A stretch of 6,956 nucleotides of DNA from JAXHTH01 sp034211115 (GTDB lineage Bacteria; Planctomycetota; Phycisphaerae; Phycisphaerales; SM1A02): the NCBI GenBank assembly GCA_034211115.1, contig JAXHTH010000026.1:1-6956 (forward strand), given 5' to 3'. The notes beneath the pieces were generated by a model. The model saw only the letters and a program-made list of their open reading frames with translations. It did not search any database and was not told the DNA's origin. Below, piece by piece: positions 6,032 through 6,956 of this stretch. The position numbers were made by a program, and so were the translations under genes. Numbering within the stretch: position 1 is the first letter of the stretch; each line of letters opens with the position of its first letter.

Positions 6032-6065
6032 AGGTTCGCCTGTGCTGTTGGCTTGATCGTCGATG

Positions 6066-6200
6066 CCCGGCGCGGAGCGCCGGGCCACCATTGCCGTCGA
6101 TGCGCCGCTCGGGCGCGCGGAGTGATCGAACCCACCCTCAGCACAACCCCCGGCAAAGCCGGGGGCGAACGGGTGATCTCATCATGGCGGCGCGCAGGGC
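6066..6200. repeat. 135-bp hairpin-bearing repeat, copy B
   Basis: Second copy, 243 bp after copy A and in direct orientation, with hairpins at 6066-6084 and 6147-6165. The 243-bp period is a multiple of three, so incidental open frames across the region repeat in phase on both strands. This makes them look duplicated, but no Shine-Dalgarno or recognisable protein supports coding. Confidence 0.85.
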
Positions 6201-6646
6201 GACGCCGACTTCGCACGCTCCCTGCATTCGCGCGGCCTCTCCTTCCCCTCGTCGCCGCGTCCGCAGGGCGCGCCTGTCTGCCTGCTCACGTTACCAGACC
6301 TTCCACGCCTCGCCTGACCTGTCTCCATTGGCTCCAAAGGACGCGCACAACCACTGCGCACCTCCCACGGTGAGGCGAACGCCGTGGGCCGCGTGTGAGC
6401 AGAAAGTCCACGGATTCCTGCATGACCGCGCTTGTCGAGATTTGCGAACCGCGGCAGGTGCCGCCAGCCAAGACAGGGCGTGACAAGCAGTTGCCACCCC
6501 CGACGCGCGCGAGTCGCACCCGCTCAGCGCCCGTCTCCGTGGCAGATCGCAGCTCATCCGCCAAGAAAAACCGCGACTGGGCTTCCGATCCGGGGATTAT
6601 CGGGTACGTTTGTAGAGGAGTTGAGCATTTCGAATGGGGGTGTGTC
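6201..6646. other. Gene-free spacer before the FG-GAP gene
   Basis: I can support no gene here on either strand. The sequence is less GC-extreme than the repeat block and holds an inverted repeat CCCACGG/CCGTGGG (6364-6370/6382-6388, 11-nt loop) without a T-run. Near the right end, GATTAT (6595-6600) or TACGTT (6605-6610) could serve as a -10 for the gene at 6647, without a convincing -35. AGAGGAG at 6614-6620 is Shine-Dalgarno-like but 26 nt from the GTG start. Confidence 0.5.
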
Positions 6647-6956
6647 GTGAGCAGACATCGCCATCGTTTCGGGCTGCGATTCGCGTCGGGCGCTGTCGTC
6701 GTGGCTTGGATGCTGGCCGGCATCTTTGGCGTTCGCGCGGCGCAGGCCCAATGTGAGGTGCAGAAGCTCACGCCGCCCGACGGCGGTCCGGGGGATTTCG
6801 GCCGATGCGTGGCGATGCACGGCGACCTCGCGGTGGTCGGTGATCCGCTGGCTTACACGGACATCGGGACCGCCTACGTCTACCGATACGATCCCGAGTC
6901 CGCGGCGTGGCTGCTTGAGGCCGATCTGCCCTCACCGGAACCGGATCCCGATGATC
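6647..6956 (+). CDS. Secreted FG-GAP / beta-propeller repeat protein, N-terminal part (3' end outside window)
   Basis: Reading from GTG 6647 the frame stays open to the right edge (103 codons). Residues 1-34 form a signal peptide: basic MSRHRHRFGLRF, a hydrophobic core (AVVVAWMLAGIFGV), then AAQA before Gln35, a good signal peptidase I site. The mature protein begins QCEVQKLTPPDGGPGDFG and continues ...VAMHGDLAVVGDP...GTAYVYRYD, the pattern of FG-GAP blades (FG..VA..GD.AVVG.P...G.AYVY). This repeat builds integrin-alpha-like beta-propellers and is common in large secreted planctomycete proteins. GGGGG at 6636-6640 (6 nt before GTG) is the likely weak ribosome site; no in-frame ATG lies just upstream. 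Ligand and cell-surface role are unknown. The total length and any C-terminal anchor or sorting signal lie outside the window. Confidence 0.8.
   Translation, partial: MSRHRHRFGLRFASGAVVVAWMLAGIFGVRAAQAQCEVQKLTPPDGGPGDFGRCVAMHGDLAVVGDPLAYTDIGTAYVYRYDPESAAWLLEADLPSPEPDPDD

Noticed and set aside
5823..6200. CRISPR-like array
   Set aside because: There are only two repeat copies, each 135 bp, too long and too few for CRISPR, and no cas genes are nearby.
5848..6483. Plus-strand open frame with a 37-residue segment repeated twice, and matching minus-strand frames 5671-6009 and 6010-6216
   Set aside because: The duplication simply reflects the 135-bp DNA repeat with a period divisible by three, which keeps every frame in phase. 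There is no ribosome site, and the Arg/Pro-rich products resemble nothing known.
6634..6752. Alternative ATG at 6634 downstream of AGAGGAG
   Set aside because: That frame stops after about 40 codons, within the signal-peptide region, and encodes no recognisable product; the GTG at 6647 opens the FG-GAP frame.
6286..6771. 161-codon minus-strand open frame
   Set aside because: It overlaps the signal-peptide region of the FG-GAP gene, is rich in Arg, Cys and Thr, and shows no domain or ribosome site.

Overview
The window looks like a GC-rich planctomycete chromosome segment, most likely class Phycisphaerae or a relative. This is an inference from gene content: two type II/IV-prepilin-like proteins of the FTxIELLVVxxIIALLIxILLP type with a C-terminal DG motif, a secreted FG-GAP protein, an FmdB-type mini-protein and uniformly high GC. 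No rRNA or other phylogenetic marker is present, so the placement is provisional.

Layout. (1) 1-1971: two tandem paralogous prepilin-like genes on +. The first is cut by the left edge (1-380) and the second is complete (838-1971). Each is followed by its own intrinsic terminator (418-447 and 2010-2040), and a 457-bp gap separates them, so they look separately transcribed. (2) 2109-3521 (+): glucose-6-phosphate isomerase with all catalytic motifs, apparently without a Shine-Dalgarno and possibly leaderless. (3) 3523-5382 (-): a large polytopic ArnT/PMT-like GT-C glycosyltransferase, tail to tail with pgi and only 1 nt apart. (4) 5383-5537: a short divergent promoter region with an AT-rich core. 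(5) 5538-5762 (+): an FmdB-like small protein whose zinc-ribbon cysteines are rearranged. (6) 5763-6646: about 880 bp without a convincing gene. It holds a 135-bp element present twice (134/135 identical, 243-bp period) and a series of 19-nt hairpins with 8-nt arms and 3-nt loops. (7) 6647-6956 (+): the start of a secreted FG-GAP/beta-propeller-like protein with a signal peptide and GTG start, running off the right edge.

The genes do not form one pathway. pgi is central carbon metabolism; the prepilins, the glycosyltransferase and the FG-GAP protein all concern the cell envelope or surface. The least explained parts are the hairpin-rich duplicated element, the 110-bp perfectly identical tract shared by the two otherwise 10-15% divergent prepilin genes, and the 8-bp-period repeat upstream of the second prepilin gene. 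No complete new defence, CRISPR or mobile system is visible.
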